Assembly (NCBI RefSeq): GCF_014235845.1
Contig: NZ_JACJUQ010000002.1
Location: 186,001 to 250,000, forward strand
From: Pontivivens nitratireducens
GTDB lineage: Bacteria; Pseudomonadota; Alphaproteobacteria; Rhodobacterales; Rhodobacteraceae
DNA: 64,000 nt
Direction of reading: 5' to 3'
Part shown: positions 20,889 through 28,856 of the stretch, piece by piece
Position numbering within the stretch: the stretch's first letter is position 1
Layout of the letters: every line of letters starts with the position of its first letter
Notes under the pieces: model-generated
What the model saw: only the letters and a program-made list of their open reading frames with translations
Told to the model about the DNA's origin: nothing
Databases searched by the model: none
Position numbers and translations under genes: made by a program

Positions 20889-22219
20889 TCGCCTCTGCGC
20901 TCCTGAATTCGTTCGAGTGTGCTCATCAATTCCGTGGCCCTTATCCAGCCGGGGGAGCCGTTGGGCAACCCATCGCGGGCAATTCTGGCGAAGCGCAGCG
21001 CATCCGTGACCGCCCCGCCCAGCGCGTAGCGTTCCGCAGTGTAGAGCGCCGCGCGAGGTTTATCGCCGGTGCGGGCATATGCCTCCGCCAGGGCGCGCAG
21101 TGAAACGGGCGTCCCGACCACGGTTTCGCGGGCCTGCGACAGTAATTGCAACGCCTCGCGGTTCGCGGCATCGGTGTTGAGCGAGAGCAGCGCCTGACCC
21201 AGACCCGCGCGCAGCAGGGCCGCATCGGGTGCCAGGGCGACGGCCTGTCGATACGGGCCAATCGCGGCCTGTGCATCGCCGTTCTCGATCAGGAACTGCC
21301 CTTTCAACTCATGCAGCCAAGGGTTTCGCGGTTCAATCGCGATGGCCGCGTCTATCTCATCAATTGCGGCGGCGGGGGCGGGCAGGCGGTGCAGGGCGAC
21401 CGCCCGCTGGATGCGCGCCGCCATGTCCGTGCGGCCCTCGACCCGGTCCAGCGCGGTGCGGGGCGACAATGTGAACCCGTCGAACTTGGCCCGCATCCTG
21501 TCATATTCATCCTGCAACGCCGGCGACACGCGCGCCCCGCGCATCGAGGAGTTTTCTGCGCTGCGTCGCATCAAATCCAAGCGGTCGGAGCTGAGCGGGT
21601 GGGATCGCGCATAGGGATCGATTCGCGCCGAGGACAGCAATTCCTGCCCGCGAAACAGGTTCTGCGTGTCCAGAGCCGCCGTCGGATCGATTCCCGCCCT
21701 TTCCAGCAAGCGGACCGAGCTTTGATCCGCGCTCGATTCCTGATTGCGCGAATAGGCCAACATGCCGGAGGCAGCCGCCCCCGCCGCGCCCCGCGCGATG
21801 AAGATGCCGGCCTCGGGTGTTCCGGCGGCTCCGGCCAGGACCCCAAGCAGAATACCGGCCAGCGAGGCACGCGAGTTCAGCTCCGCCTCGACCGAGCGTT
21901 GCGCGATATGCCCTGACACCACGTGCCCGATTTCGTGCGCCATGACCGCTTGCAGCATATCGGGACGCTCCAACCGCTGGATCAGCCCCGAATGGATGAA
22001 CATGCGCCCGCCCGGTATGACGAACGCGTTCATTTCGCGGTTATCGACGATATAGATCTCCACGCTGCCGGGCGGCAGGCCCGCCGCGCTGACCAGCGGT
22101 GCGACCATGCTGTCCAGCGTCCGCTCGATCTGCGCATCGCGGATCAGACCCTGGGCGTTCGCCGGTACTGTCGCGATCACCAGTGCCGCGACGGTCAACA
22201 ATATACGTCTTGAAAACAT
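20885..22219 (-). CDS. exported M48-family metalloprotease with TPR region (BepA-like)
   Basis: A 444-residue protein. The signal peptide MFSRRILLTVAALVIATVPANAQ is followed by an M48 domain with the zinc motif HEIGH at 95-99 and the distal glutamate in NQESSADQ. The C-terminal half (about 240-440) has helical repeats resembling tetratricopeptide units (AIEPRNPWLHELKGQFLIENGDAQAAIGPYRQAV). This layout is that of BepA/YfgC, which quality-controls outer-membrane protein assembly. The ATG at 22219 has GGGGGGAG ahead and gives a clean signal peptide; the frame extends further upstream without support. Confidence 0.92.
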   Translation of the reverse strand: MFSRRILLTVAALVIATVPANAQGLIRDAQIERTLDSMVAPLVSAAGLPPGSVEIYIVDNREMNAFVIPGGRMFIHSGLIQRLERPDMLQAVMAHEIGHVVSGHIAQRSVEAELNSRASLAGILLGVLAGAAGTPEAGIFIARGAAGAAASGMLAYSRNQESSADQSSVRLLERAGIDPTAALDTQNLFRGQELLSSARIDPYARSHPLSSDRLDLMRRSAENSSMRGARVSPALQDEYDRMRAKFDGFTLSPRTALDRVEGRTDMAARIQRAVALHRLPAPAAAIDEIDAAIAIEPRNPWLHELKGQFLIENGDAQAAIGPYRQAVALAPDAALLRAGLGQALLSLNTDAANREALQLLSQARETVVGTPVSLRALAEAYARTGDKPRAALYTAERYALGGAVTDALRFARIARDGLPNGSPGWIRATELMSTLERIQERRGE

Positions 22220-22307
22220 ACTCCCCCCTTGCGGCCGAAGGCTTGACGCCCCCGCCCGCGCCCGCGACAACCGGCGGGCCATTCATGAAAAAGGGTAGGG
22301 GCCACCG

Positions 22308-23468
22308 ATGCGGACATCAAGAAGAAGCGCCGTCGATAGTTTCATTGTGATGGACGTGATGGAGGCCGCCCGCGAAGCGGAGGCGACCGGCCAGGACGTG
22401 ATCCACATGGAGGTCGGCCAGCCCGGCACTCCGGCGCCCAAACTGGCGCGCGACGGTCTGAACCGCGCGATGGAGGCCGGGCCCCTGGGCTATACGGTTG
22501 CCCTCGGCCTGCCCGCACTGCGCGAACGGATCGCCCGTCATTATGGTGAGGTTTACGGCGTGGACGTTGCACCCTCGCGGATCGTCGTGACCTCGGGATC
22601 TTCGGCGGGGTTCATCCTCAGCTTTCTGTCGCTGTTCGACGCGGGGCAGCGGGTTGGCATCGCCGATCCCGGCTATCCCAGCTATCGCAACATTCTGGGC
22701 GCGCTTGATTTACAGGCCGTGCGCATCGAGGGGACCGTGGCCAACCGGTTTCAGCCGACGGTGGCGGACATCACCCCCGATCTGGACGGGCTGCTGGTGG
22801 CCAGTCCCGCGAACCCCACCGGCTCCATGCTGGATCGCGCCGCGTTGGGTGCGCTGGTGCAGGCTTGCGAAGCGGCGGACGTGGCGCTGATCTCGGACGA
22901 GATCTATCACGGTATCGAATACGAAGGCCGCGCCGTCACCGCGCTGGAACTGACCGACGACGTTTTTGTCATCAACTCCTTTTCCAAGTATTTCTCCATG
23001 ACGGGGTGGCGCATCGGCTGGATGGTCGTGCCTGACAGTCATGTGCGCGTGCTGGAACGTCTTGCCCAGAACCTGTTCATCTGTCCGCCCCATGCCAGCC
23101 AGATCGCCGCCCTGCACGCGATGGATGCCGGGCAGGAGCTGGACGAGAACGCCAAGGTTTATGCCCGCAACCGCGCGGTTCTGCTCGATGCCTTGCCCAA
23201 GGCCGGCCTGCGTGACATCGCGCCGCCTGACGGCGCGTTCTACATCTACGCAAATATCGCCCATACCGGACTGGACAGCCGGAGCTTCACCGCGCGTCTG
23301 CTGGCGGAGGAGGGCGTAGCCGCGACGCCGGGATTGGATTTCGACCCTGTGCGGGGGCACGAAACCGTCCGATTCTCCTACGCTGGACCCAGCGCCGCAA
23401 TCGCCGAGGGCGCTGTTCGCATCGCCCGCTTTATGGCGTCGCTGTCGGATAGCGCGCAGAAGGAGTGA
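22308..23468 (+). CDS. class I/II PLP-dependent aminotransferase
   Basis: A 386-residue fold-type I aminotransferase. The PLP lysine is in NSFSKYFSMTGWRIGW, and SPANPTGSMLD, SDEIYHGIEY and VRFSYAGP supply the conserved Asn, Asp/Tyr and substrate Arg positions. It resembles aspartate/aromatic-type enzymes of the AspC-like group; the amino donor cannot be told. The start at 22308 diverges from the M48 gene. Nothing nearby fixes its pathway. Confidence 0.88.
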   Translation: MRTSRRSAVDSFIVMDVMEAAREAEATGQDVIHMEVGQPGTPAPKLARDGLNRAMEAGPLGYTVALGLPALRERIARHYGEVYGVDVAPSRIVVTSGSSAGFILSFLSLFDAGQRVGIADPGYPSYRNILGALDLQAVRIEGTVANRFQPTVADITPDLDGLLVASPANPTGSMLDRAALGALVQACEAADVALISDEIYHGIEYEGRAVTALELTDDVFVINSFSKYFSMTGWRIGWMVVPDSHVRVLERLAQNLFICPPHASQIAALHAMDAGQELDENAKVYARNRAVLLDALPKAGLRDIAPPDGAFYIYANIAHTGLDSRSFTARLLAEEGVAATPGLDFDPVRGHETVRFSYAGPSAAIAEGAVRIARFMASLSDSAQKE

Positions 23469-23581
23469 CCGATCCATCGGGCATGGCACCGGGGGGCATG
23501 GAAAGAAAAATGCCCGATAATGGAACGTTGGTTTGTCCCCGTCGTTGATAATGCAGCGATAAGCTGAATAAGGAGTTTTTT

Positions 23582-24037
23582 ATGAACCGCATTATCACAT
23601 CCGTTTCCGCCGCCGCCCTCGCATTTGGTCTGGGCGCGACCGCCGCACACGCCGAAGCACACACCGCGATGGGCAGCATGGACCTGACCGAGCTTCAGGG
23701 CGATCTGATCCGGTCGCGCGACATCACCGGTGGTGAGGTCTATTCGGTTTCCACGGAATATACCGAGTGGGACTCGGCATATGTCTACGACGCCGTTGAC
23801 ACCGAGTGGAACGACATCGGTGAAATCGAAGATATCGTGCTGTCCCGTGACGGTCAGATGATCGGCATCGTCGCTGAAGTCGGTGGCTTCCTCGACATCG
23901 GTGACAAGCATGTCATGATCTCGATTTCCGACGTCAGCCTGGTGGCCGTGGATGACCAGTCCTACGCCTATGTGACGCGTCTGAGCGAAGAGCAGCTCGA
24001 AGAACTGCCCGATGTGGATGAGGGCTTCTGGGACTGA
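23582..24037 (+). CDS. exported PRC-barrel-like protein
   Basis: A 151-residue protein with a clear signal peptide (MNRIITSVSAAALAFGLGATAAHAE). The mature part is strongly acidic and has the PRC-barrel pattern WNDIGEIEDIVLSRDGQMIGIVAEVGGFLDIGDKHVMI followed by a VSLV strand. Such periplasmic PRC-barrel proteins are common in Rhodobacterales; function is unknown. AAGGAG lies six bases before the ATG and a strong terminator follows, so it is a single-gene unit. Confidence 0.82.
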   Translation: MNRIITSVSAAALAFGLGATAAHAEAHTAMGSMDLTELQGDLIRSRDITGGEVYSVSTEYTEWDSAYVYDAVDTEWNDIGEIEDIVLSRDGQMIGIVAEVGGFLDIGDKHVMISISDVSLVAVDDQSYAYVTRLSEEQLEELPDVDEGFWD

Positions 24038-24061
24038 TACAGCCCAAAGATTGAACTAGGG

Positions 24062-24093
24062 AATGCGGGTAGGGAAACCTACCCGCATTTTTT
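24062..24093 (+). terminator. intrinsic terminator of PRC-barrel gene
   Basis: Perfect 12-base arms AATGCGGGTAGG and CCTACCCGCATT enclose GAAA and run into a T tract, 25 bases after the stop. The ATT end of the stem also gives an A tract on the other strand. Confidence 0.92.
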
Positions 24094-24129
24094 GTGTCCG
24101 CATTTTGGTAAAGGCGCTCGTCTGCGAAT

Positions 24130-24162
24130 CCCCCGATCGCCTGTTGCCCGGGCGATCGGGGG
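24130..24162 (-). terminator. hairpin downstream of rne
   Basis: Twelve-base arms CCCCCGATCGCC and GGCGATCGGGGG pair around nine bases, just after the rne stop on the minus strand. There is no T tract, so it may stabilise the rne mRNA 3' end rather than terminate by itself. Confidence 0.5.
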
Positions 24163-24171
24163 GCTGCTCGA

Positions 24172-27087
24172 TCAGCTGCCGATGGTGCGTGCCCACCAGC
24201 CGCGTCGTTTCGGCTGATCCTCGTCTTCCTTGGAATCGCCTTCCTTCGGGCCGTCCTCCGCCGCTGCATCAGGCAGTTCGGCGGGCTTAGGCTCCTCCGG
24301 GGATGTCGCGACCTCTTCCGGGGTTTCCATATCCGGCATTACCTCCGGCGCCGGGCCTGTGTCGTCCGTGGGTTGAGCGTCGGGAATGGCGTCGGTTGCC
24401 GCTGCGGGAGTGTCCTGCGCGACGACTGCATCCACGGGCGGCTGTTCGCTGATCGCGGGCGCGACCTCTTCGGTGGTTGCAACCTCGGCCACCGGGGTGG
24501 TTTCGACCGCTTCGGGTTCCGCAGGCTTTTTTCGGGCACGCGACGCACGGGGTTTCGGGGCGGGTTTGGCGGGCTTTTCAGCGGCCTCTACCTCCTCCTT
24601 CGGCTCCTCGGTCGTGGCGGAAGCATCCTTGTCTTCCTTGGGTTCGGCCGATTTGCGGCTGCGTGTGCGGGACCGCGACCGCGAACGGGAAGGCTTCGCT
24701 TCCTCGCCATCATCCTTGCCGGATGCGGATTTGTCCTGCGCGTCGGAGGCGTCGTTCGAGGAATCCTCCTCATCAGTACCATTTTCCGTATCGTTCTCAT
24801 TGTCGCGACCACGACCGCCCCGCCGCCGCCGCCGCCGCCGCTTTTTCTTTTTGGGCTGATCGTCCTCACTGACCTCGGGCTTGGGAGTTTCCTCTTCGAT
24901 CTCCTCGGCCTCATCGATATAATCTTCCGCCAGGTCCAGGCTGTCCATCTGGATCACACCCGCAGTCGGATCGGCGGTGACGACGCGGCTGGCCGTCTTG
25001 AACCGCTCCATCTTGTATTCCGGGCTGATCAGATGCGCGTCACCATTGACCTGAATGGCGATGCCATAGCGGGTCTCGATCAGGGCGATATGCTCACGCT
25101 TGGAGTTCAGCAGATAGTTCGCGACATCGACCGGCGCGGTCAGCACGATTTCCTTGCAGCGCTGGCGCACGCCCTCTTCCTCAAGCTCGCGGATGATGGA
25201 CAGGCCCAGACTGTCGGTCGAGCGGACAAGGCCGGTTCCGTGGCAATGCGGGCAAGCCTGCGTTGACGCCTCCAGCATACCGGGGCGCAGCCGCTGGCGC
25301 GACATCTCCATCAGGCCGAAGGACGAGATCCGCCCGACCTGAATGCGGGCGCGATCCGGTTTCAGCGCATCCTTCATCCGCTTTTCGACGGCGGAGTTGT
25401 TGCGCCGCTCATCCATGTCGATGAAGTCGATGACGATCAGACCGGCAAGGTCGCGCAACCGCAACTGACGCGCCACCTCGTCGGCGGCCTCCAGATTGGT
25501 CTTGAGCGCGGTATCCTCGATCGAGTTTTCCTTGGTCGAGCGGCCGGAGTTCACGTCCACCGCGATCAACGCCTCGGTCACGCCGATCACCAGATAGCCG
25601 CCGGATTTCAACTGCACGGTCGGATTGAACATCTGTCCCAGATAGCTTTCGACCTGATAGCGGCCGAACAGGCTGACGGGGTCCTGATACAGCTTCACGT
25701 TGCGGGCATGGCTGGGCATCAGCATCCGCATGTATTCCTTGGCCTCGCGGTAGCCCTCGGCCCCCTCGACGAAAATCTCATCGATGTCGCGGGAATACAG
25801 GTCGCGGATCGACCGCTTGATCAGCGATCCTTCCTCATAGATCGGGGTCGGTGCGATCGACTTCATCGTCAGGTCGCGGATTTGCTGCCACTGGCGGATC
25901 AGATATTCGTAGTCGCGCTTGATCTCCGTCCGGGTGCGCTTGGCCCCGGCGGTGCGGATGATCAGACCGGCGCCCTTGGGCACCTCGATCTCACCCGCGA
26001 TATCCTTGAGCTTCTTGCGGTCCACGGCGTTGGTGATCTTGCGGCTGATGCCGCCGCCGCGTGCGGTGTTGGGCATCAGGACGCAATAGCGGCCCGCCAG
26101 CGACAGGTAGGTGGTCAGCGCGGCGCCCTTGTTGCCCCGCTCCTCCTTCACGACCTGGATCAGCATGATCTGCCGAACCTTGACGACCTCCTGGATCTTG
26201 TAGCGTCGCATCTTGGGGCGGCGACGGCGCTGTTCGGCGCGCACCTCCTCGGCCTCATCCTCGGCGTCCGCCTCAAGCGTTGTTTCGGGATCGGCTGTGG
26301 CATCCGCGTCCGAGGGATCGGCGCTGGTGTCGGGGTTCTCACCCTTGACCGGTGTCTGCCCCTCGGGCGTGTCCACCAGATCGGCAGACTCACCCAGGCC
26401 GGAGCTGACATCGGGGCCTTCGCCCTCCAGCATGGGTTGCTCCAGATCGCCGCGCACGGCTTCCTCAGGCAGGCCCTGATCGGTGGCGGCGGCCGGAGTC
26501 TCGTCAGAGATGACGGCATCCAGCGGGGCGGTCACGTCGGCGGCGGGGTCGGTCGCAGCCTCGGCGATGGCGGCGTCCGCGCCGCTGCCCTCAACCGGGT
26601 TGTCTGCGGGATCCGCACTGACCGGGGCGGCGGTTTCGCTGACCTCGGCGGTGGTTTCGGGCAGATCGACGGGTGCGGTCGTCGTCTCATCCGTGGGGGC
26701 GCCGTCCCTTGATGCGACGGAGCGTGAACGGCTGCGCGAGCGACCACGGCGCGGCTTTGGCTGGGCCTCTTCCTCTTCCTCGACGCGACGCGCCTCTTCC
26801 TCGGCTTCCTGCTCGGCAATCAACGCCTCACGGTCCGCAACGGGGATCTGGTAATAGTCAGGATGAATTTCCGAAAACGCCAGGAAACCGTGACGGTTCC
26901 CGCCGTAATCCACGAACGCTGCCTGAAGCGAGGGTTCGACCCGTGTAATCTTGGCCAGGTAGATATTGCCTGAAATCTGGCGCTTGTTCAGGCTTTCAAA
27001 ATCGAATTCTTCGACCTTGTTTCCATCGACGACGACAACCCGTGTCTCCTCTGAGTGGGTGGCATCGATAAGCATTTTCTTGGGCAT
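24172..27087 (-). CDS. rne: ribonuclease E
   Basis: A 971-residue RNase E/G family endoribonuclease, core of the degradosome. The S1 domain (about 36-330) is split by an acidic, Arg/Ser- and Pro-rich insert at about 92-292. The catalytic Asp residues fit Asp511 (AVDVNSGR) and Asp554 (IDFIDM), and the zinc link is CPHC at 612-615. The tail (about 730-971) is low complexity with alternating RRRRRR and acidic blocks, the usual unstructured scaffold for partner and membrane binding. It cleaves single-stranded AU-rich RNA. A long leader is likely since the next gene is about 480 bases away and divergent. Confidence 0.97.
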   Translation of the reverse strand: MPKKMLIDATHSEETRVVVVDGNKVEEFDFESLNKRQISGNIYLAKITRVEPSLQAAFVDYGGNRHGFLAFSEIHPDYYQIPVADREALIAEQEAEEEARRVEEEEEAQPKPRRGRSRSRSRSVASRDGAPTDETTTAPVDLPETTAEVSETAAPVSADPADNPVEGSGADAAIAEAATDPAADVTAPLDAVISDETPAAATDQGLPEEAVRGDLEQPMLEGEGPDVSSGLGESADLVDTPEGQTPVKGENPDTSADPSDADATADPETTLEADAEDEAEEVRAEQRRRRPKMRRYKIQEVVKVRQIMLIQVVKEERGNKGAALTTYLSLAGRYCVLMPNTARGGGISRKITNAVDRKKLKDIAGEIEVPKGAGLIIRTAGAKRTRTEIKRDYEYLIRQWQQIRDLTMKSIAPTPIYEEGSLIKRSIRDLYSRDIDEIFVEGAEGYREAKEYMRMLMPSHARNVKLYQDPVSLFGRYQVESYLGQMFNPTVQLKSGGYLVIGVTEALIAVDVNSGRSTKENSIEDTALKTNLEAADEVARQLRLRDLAGLIVIDFIDMDERRNNSAVEKRMKDALKPDRARIQVGRISSFGLMEMSRQRLRPGMLEASTQACPHCHGTGLVRSTDSLGLSIIRELEEEGVRQRCKEIVLTAPVDVANYLLNSKREHIALIETRYGIAIQVNGDAHLISPEYKMERFKTASRVVTADPTAGVIQMDSLDLAEDYIDEAEEIEEETPKPEVSEDDQPKKKKRRRRRRRGGRGRDNENDTENGTDEEDSSNDASDAQDKSASGKDDGEEAKPSRSRSRSRTRSRKSAEPKEDKDASATTEEPKEEVEAAEKPAKPAPKPRASRARKKPAEPEAVETTPVAEVATTEEVAPAISEQPPVDAVVAQDTPAAATDAIPDAQPTDDTGPAPEVMPDMETPEEVATSPEEPKPAELPDAAAEDGPKEGDSKEDEDQPKRRGWWARTIGS

Positions 27088-27566
27088 TGAGCATCTGCAA
27101 CACGCCTGGGGCCACGCCGAGTGTCAGTCGGGAGGCGCGCAGGCGCACTTTCTGTATGAAGGGCGATGCGGTCCAGACATGCGGGCAGACGCGGAATCTC
27201 ACCGTGCAATCTGATCGTAGCTGTTGCCTGTACGCGTTTCATCGCGGTTTTTACGTCCTGAGCCCCCTCGCCTTGGCGAAGTGGCCCTGTTGTGGCCGGG
27301 TGTCCGGCATACTTCGGGGCGGCGCAAGCGCCAGTCGCGAGCGTTCCACGGGCCCTGAACCCTTCGCTTCGTTTACAAAGCGGTCCATGCGGGCGGGTGT
27401 CGTTCTGCGACGAATTCTATCTCGGCGAGGGCGGATGTCCCGCAATCGCATAGCACGATATAGGAACAGATTGGCGGGAAGTACAATTTGTTTTTGCGCG
27501 CGTACCACACACGGTGATAGCTTGCAGGGCAATATACCCGCGATCCACGCGGGGCTTCGGGGCAAT
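27088..27566. other. divergent rne/amidase intergenic region
   Basis: A 479-base stretch between the rne start and the amidase start. No family-like protein is visible in any frame; the amidase frame stays open through it but gives Cys/Arg-rich nonsense. It must hold both promoters and probably the rne leader. Two short hairpins stand out: TCGCCTTGGCGA at 27268-27279 and GGCGCAAGCGCC at 27321-27332. RNase E leaders are autoregulatory in enterobacteria, so these could matter, but that is inference. Confidence 0.5.
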
Positions 27567-28754
27567 ATGATGCAGATGTTAATGCGGGTTTCACGTCGCT
27601 TTGCCGCGGTCGTGGCGATCTGTCTGTGGGGGCAGGCCGCGCTCGGCGATGTGAGCGTTCTCTCCATCGACAGTCAGACGGAGGGCTGGCTGAACCGCAC
27701 CACAACCGTAACGATAGCATTGGATCAGGCGATTCCCTTTCGCGTGTCCGCACCGCAGGACGGGCGGGTTGCCGTCACCCTGAACGGCGCGGACCCTCAC
27801 AGCCAGCCGGCATTTCATCCCGACACCGTTATCAACCGCTATAATCTGTCAGGTGCACAGGAGGGCGCTGTCATCTCGCTGGAGGCGCAGCGCATGCTGA
27901 CGTTGCAAACTGCCTCTATGACCAATTCGGGCGGCGCGGCGCGGCTGATCCTGACCTTCGCCGCTGGATCGCGGCTTTCCCGGTCCCCTCACGACGCACC
28001 GAGGCGGGGCGCGACCGCGCTGCCGCTGGTGGTGCTGGATCCGGGGCATGGCGGCATTGATCCCGGCGCAGTGCGTCTGGACATCGCTGAAAAGGATATC
28101 GCGCTGGCCTTTGGGCAGGAATTGCGCGCCGTGTTGCTGGAGAGCGGCAGGTTCGACGTGCGCATGACCCGCGATACCGATGTGTTCGTGACGCTGCGCG
28201 ACCGCGTTCGCTTTGCGCGTGAATCCGGCGCGGCGGTGTTCATCTCGCTTCACGCCAATACGGTCACACGGGGCAATGCCTCCGGCTCGGCTATATATAC
28301 CCTGTCCGAGGACGCCAGTTCCGCCGAGGCCGCCGCCCTGGCGGAGTTGGAGAACCGCGCCGACACGCTGGGCGGGGTCGATCTGGGGGTGGAGGATGAC
28401 GATCTGGCCCTGCTTCTGACCGACATGGCCCAGCGTGAGACGAACGCGAGGTCCGCCATGCTGGCCCGCGCCACGGTTGAGGCGATGCGCCACGCTGTCG
28501 GGGTTATCCGCTCCAACCCGCACCGCTCCGCCGGGTTTCGCGTGCTCAAGGCGCCGGACATACCCTCCATGCTGATCGAGCTGGGTTTTCTGTCGGATGC
28601 GACGGATCGCGCAAACATGATCTCACCCCGCTGGCGGGGCCATGCCGCGCAGGGTATCCTGGCCGCACTCGATGATTGGGTGGAGCGGGACGGGGTATTG
28701 TCGGCGCAGGTCCGGCCCGCCCCGGCACGTGTCGCAGGCGCGAACGGGGACTGA
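27567..28754 (+). CDS. N-acetylmuramoyl-L-alanine amidase (AmiC-like)
   Basis: A 395-residue periplasmic peptidoglycan amidase. A signal peptide (FAAVVAICLWGQAALG) leads to an N-terminal AMIN-like beta domain (about 25-135) and a C-terminal amidase_3 domain with VVLDPGHGGIDPGA (zinc His), the second-ligand region EKDIALAFGQEL, SLHAN and the late catalytic SMLIELGFLSD. It cleaves the sugar-peptide amide bond at division. Starts at 27567, 27570 and 27576 are all possible. It is followed by mrcA after about 100 bases. Confidence 0.93.
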   Translation: MMQMLMRVSRRFAAVVAICLWGQAALGDVSVLSIDSQTEGWLNRTTTVTIALDQAIPFRVSAPQDGRVAVTLNGADPHSQPAFHPDTVINRYNLSGAQEGAVISLEAQRMLTLQTASMTNSGGAARLILTFAAGSRLSRSPHDAPRRGATALPLVVLDPGHGGIDPGAVRLDIAEKDIALAFGQELRAVLLESGRFDVRMTRDTDVFVTLRDRVRFARESGAAVFISLHANTVTRGNASGSAIYTLSEDASSAEAAALAELENRADTLGGVDLGVEDDDLALLLTDMAQRETNARSAMLARATVEAMRHAVGVIRSNPHRSAGFRVLKAPDIPSMLIELGFLSDATDRANMISPRWRGHAAQGILAALDDWVERDGVLSAQVRPAPARVAGANGD

Positions 28755-28856
28755 ACGATCGGCCCTGACTTTCCCGGAATCGAGTGCTATGAGACGACGA
28801 GTAGGGCCGTGCGGGCATCCGAACCGCGCTGCAGGTAAGGGATCGAGGATCAGGGT

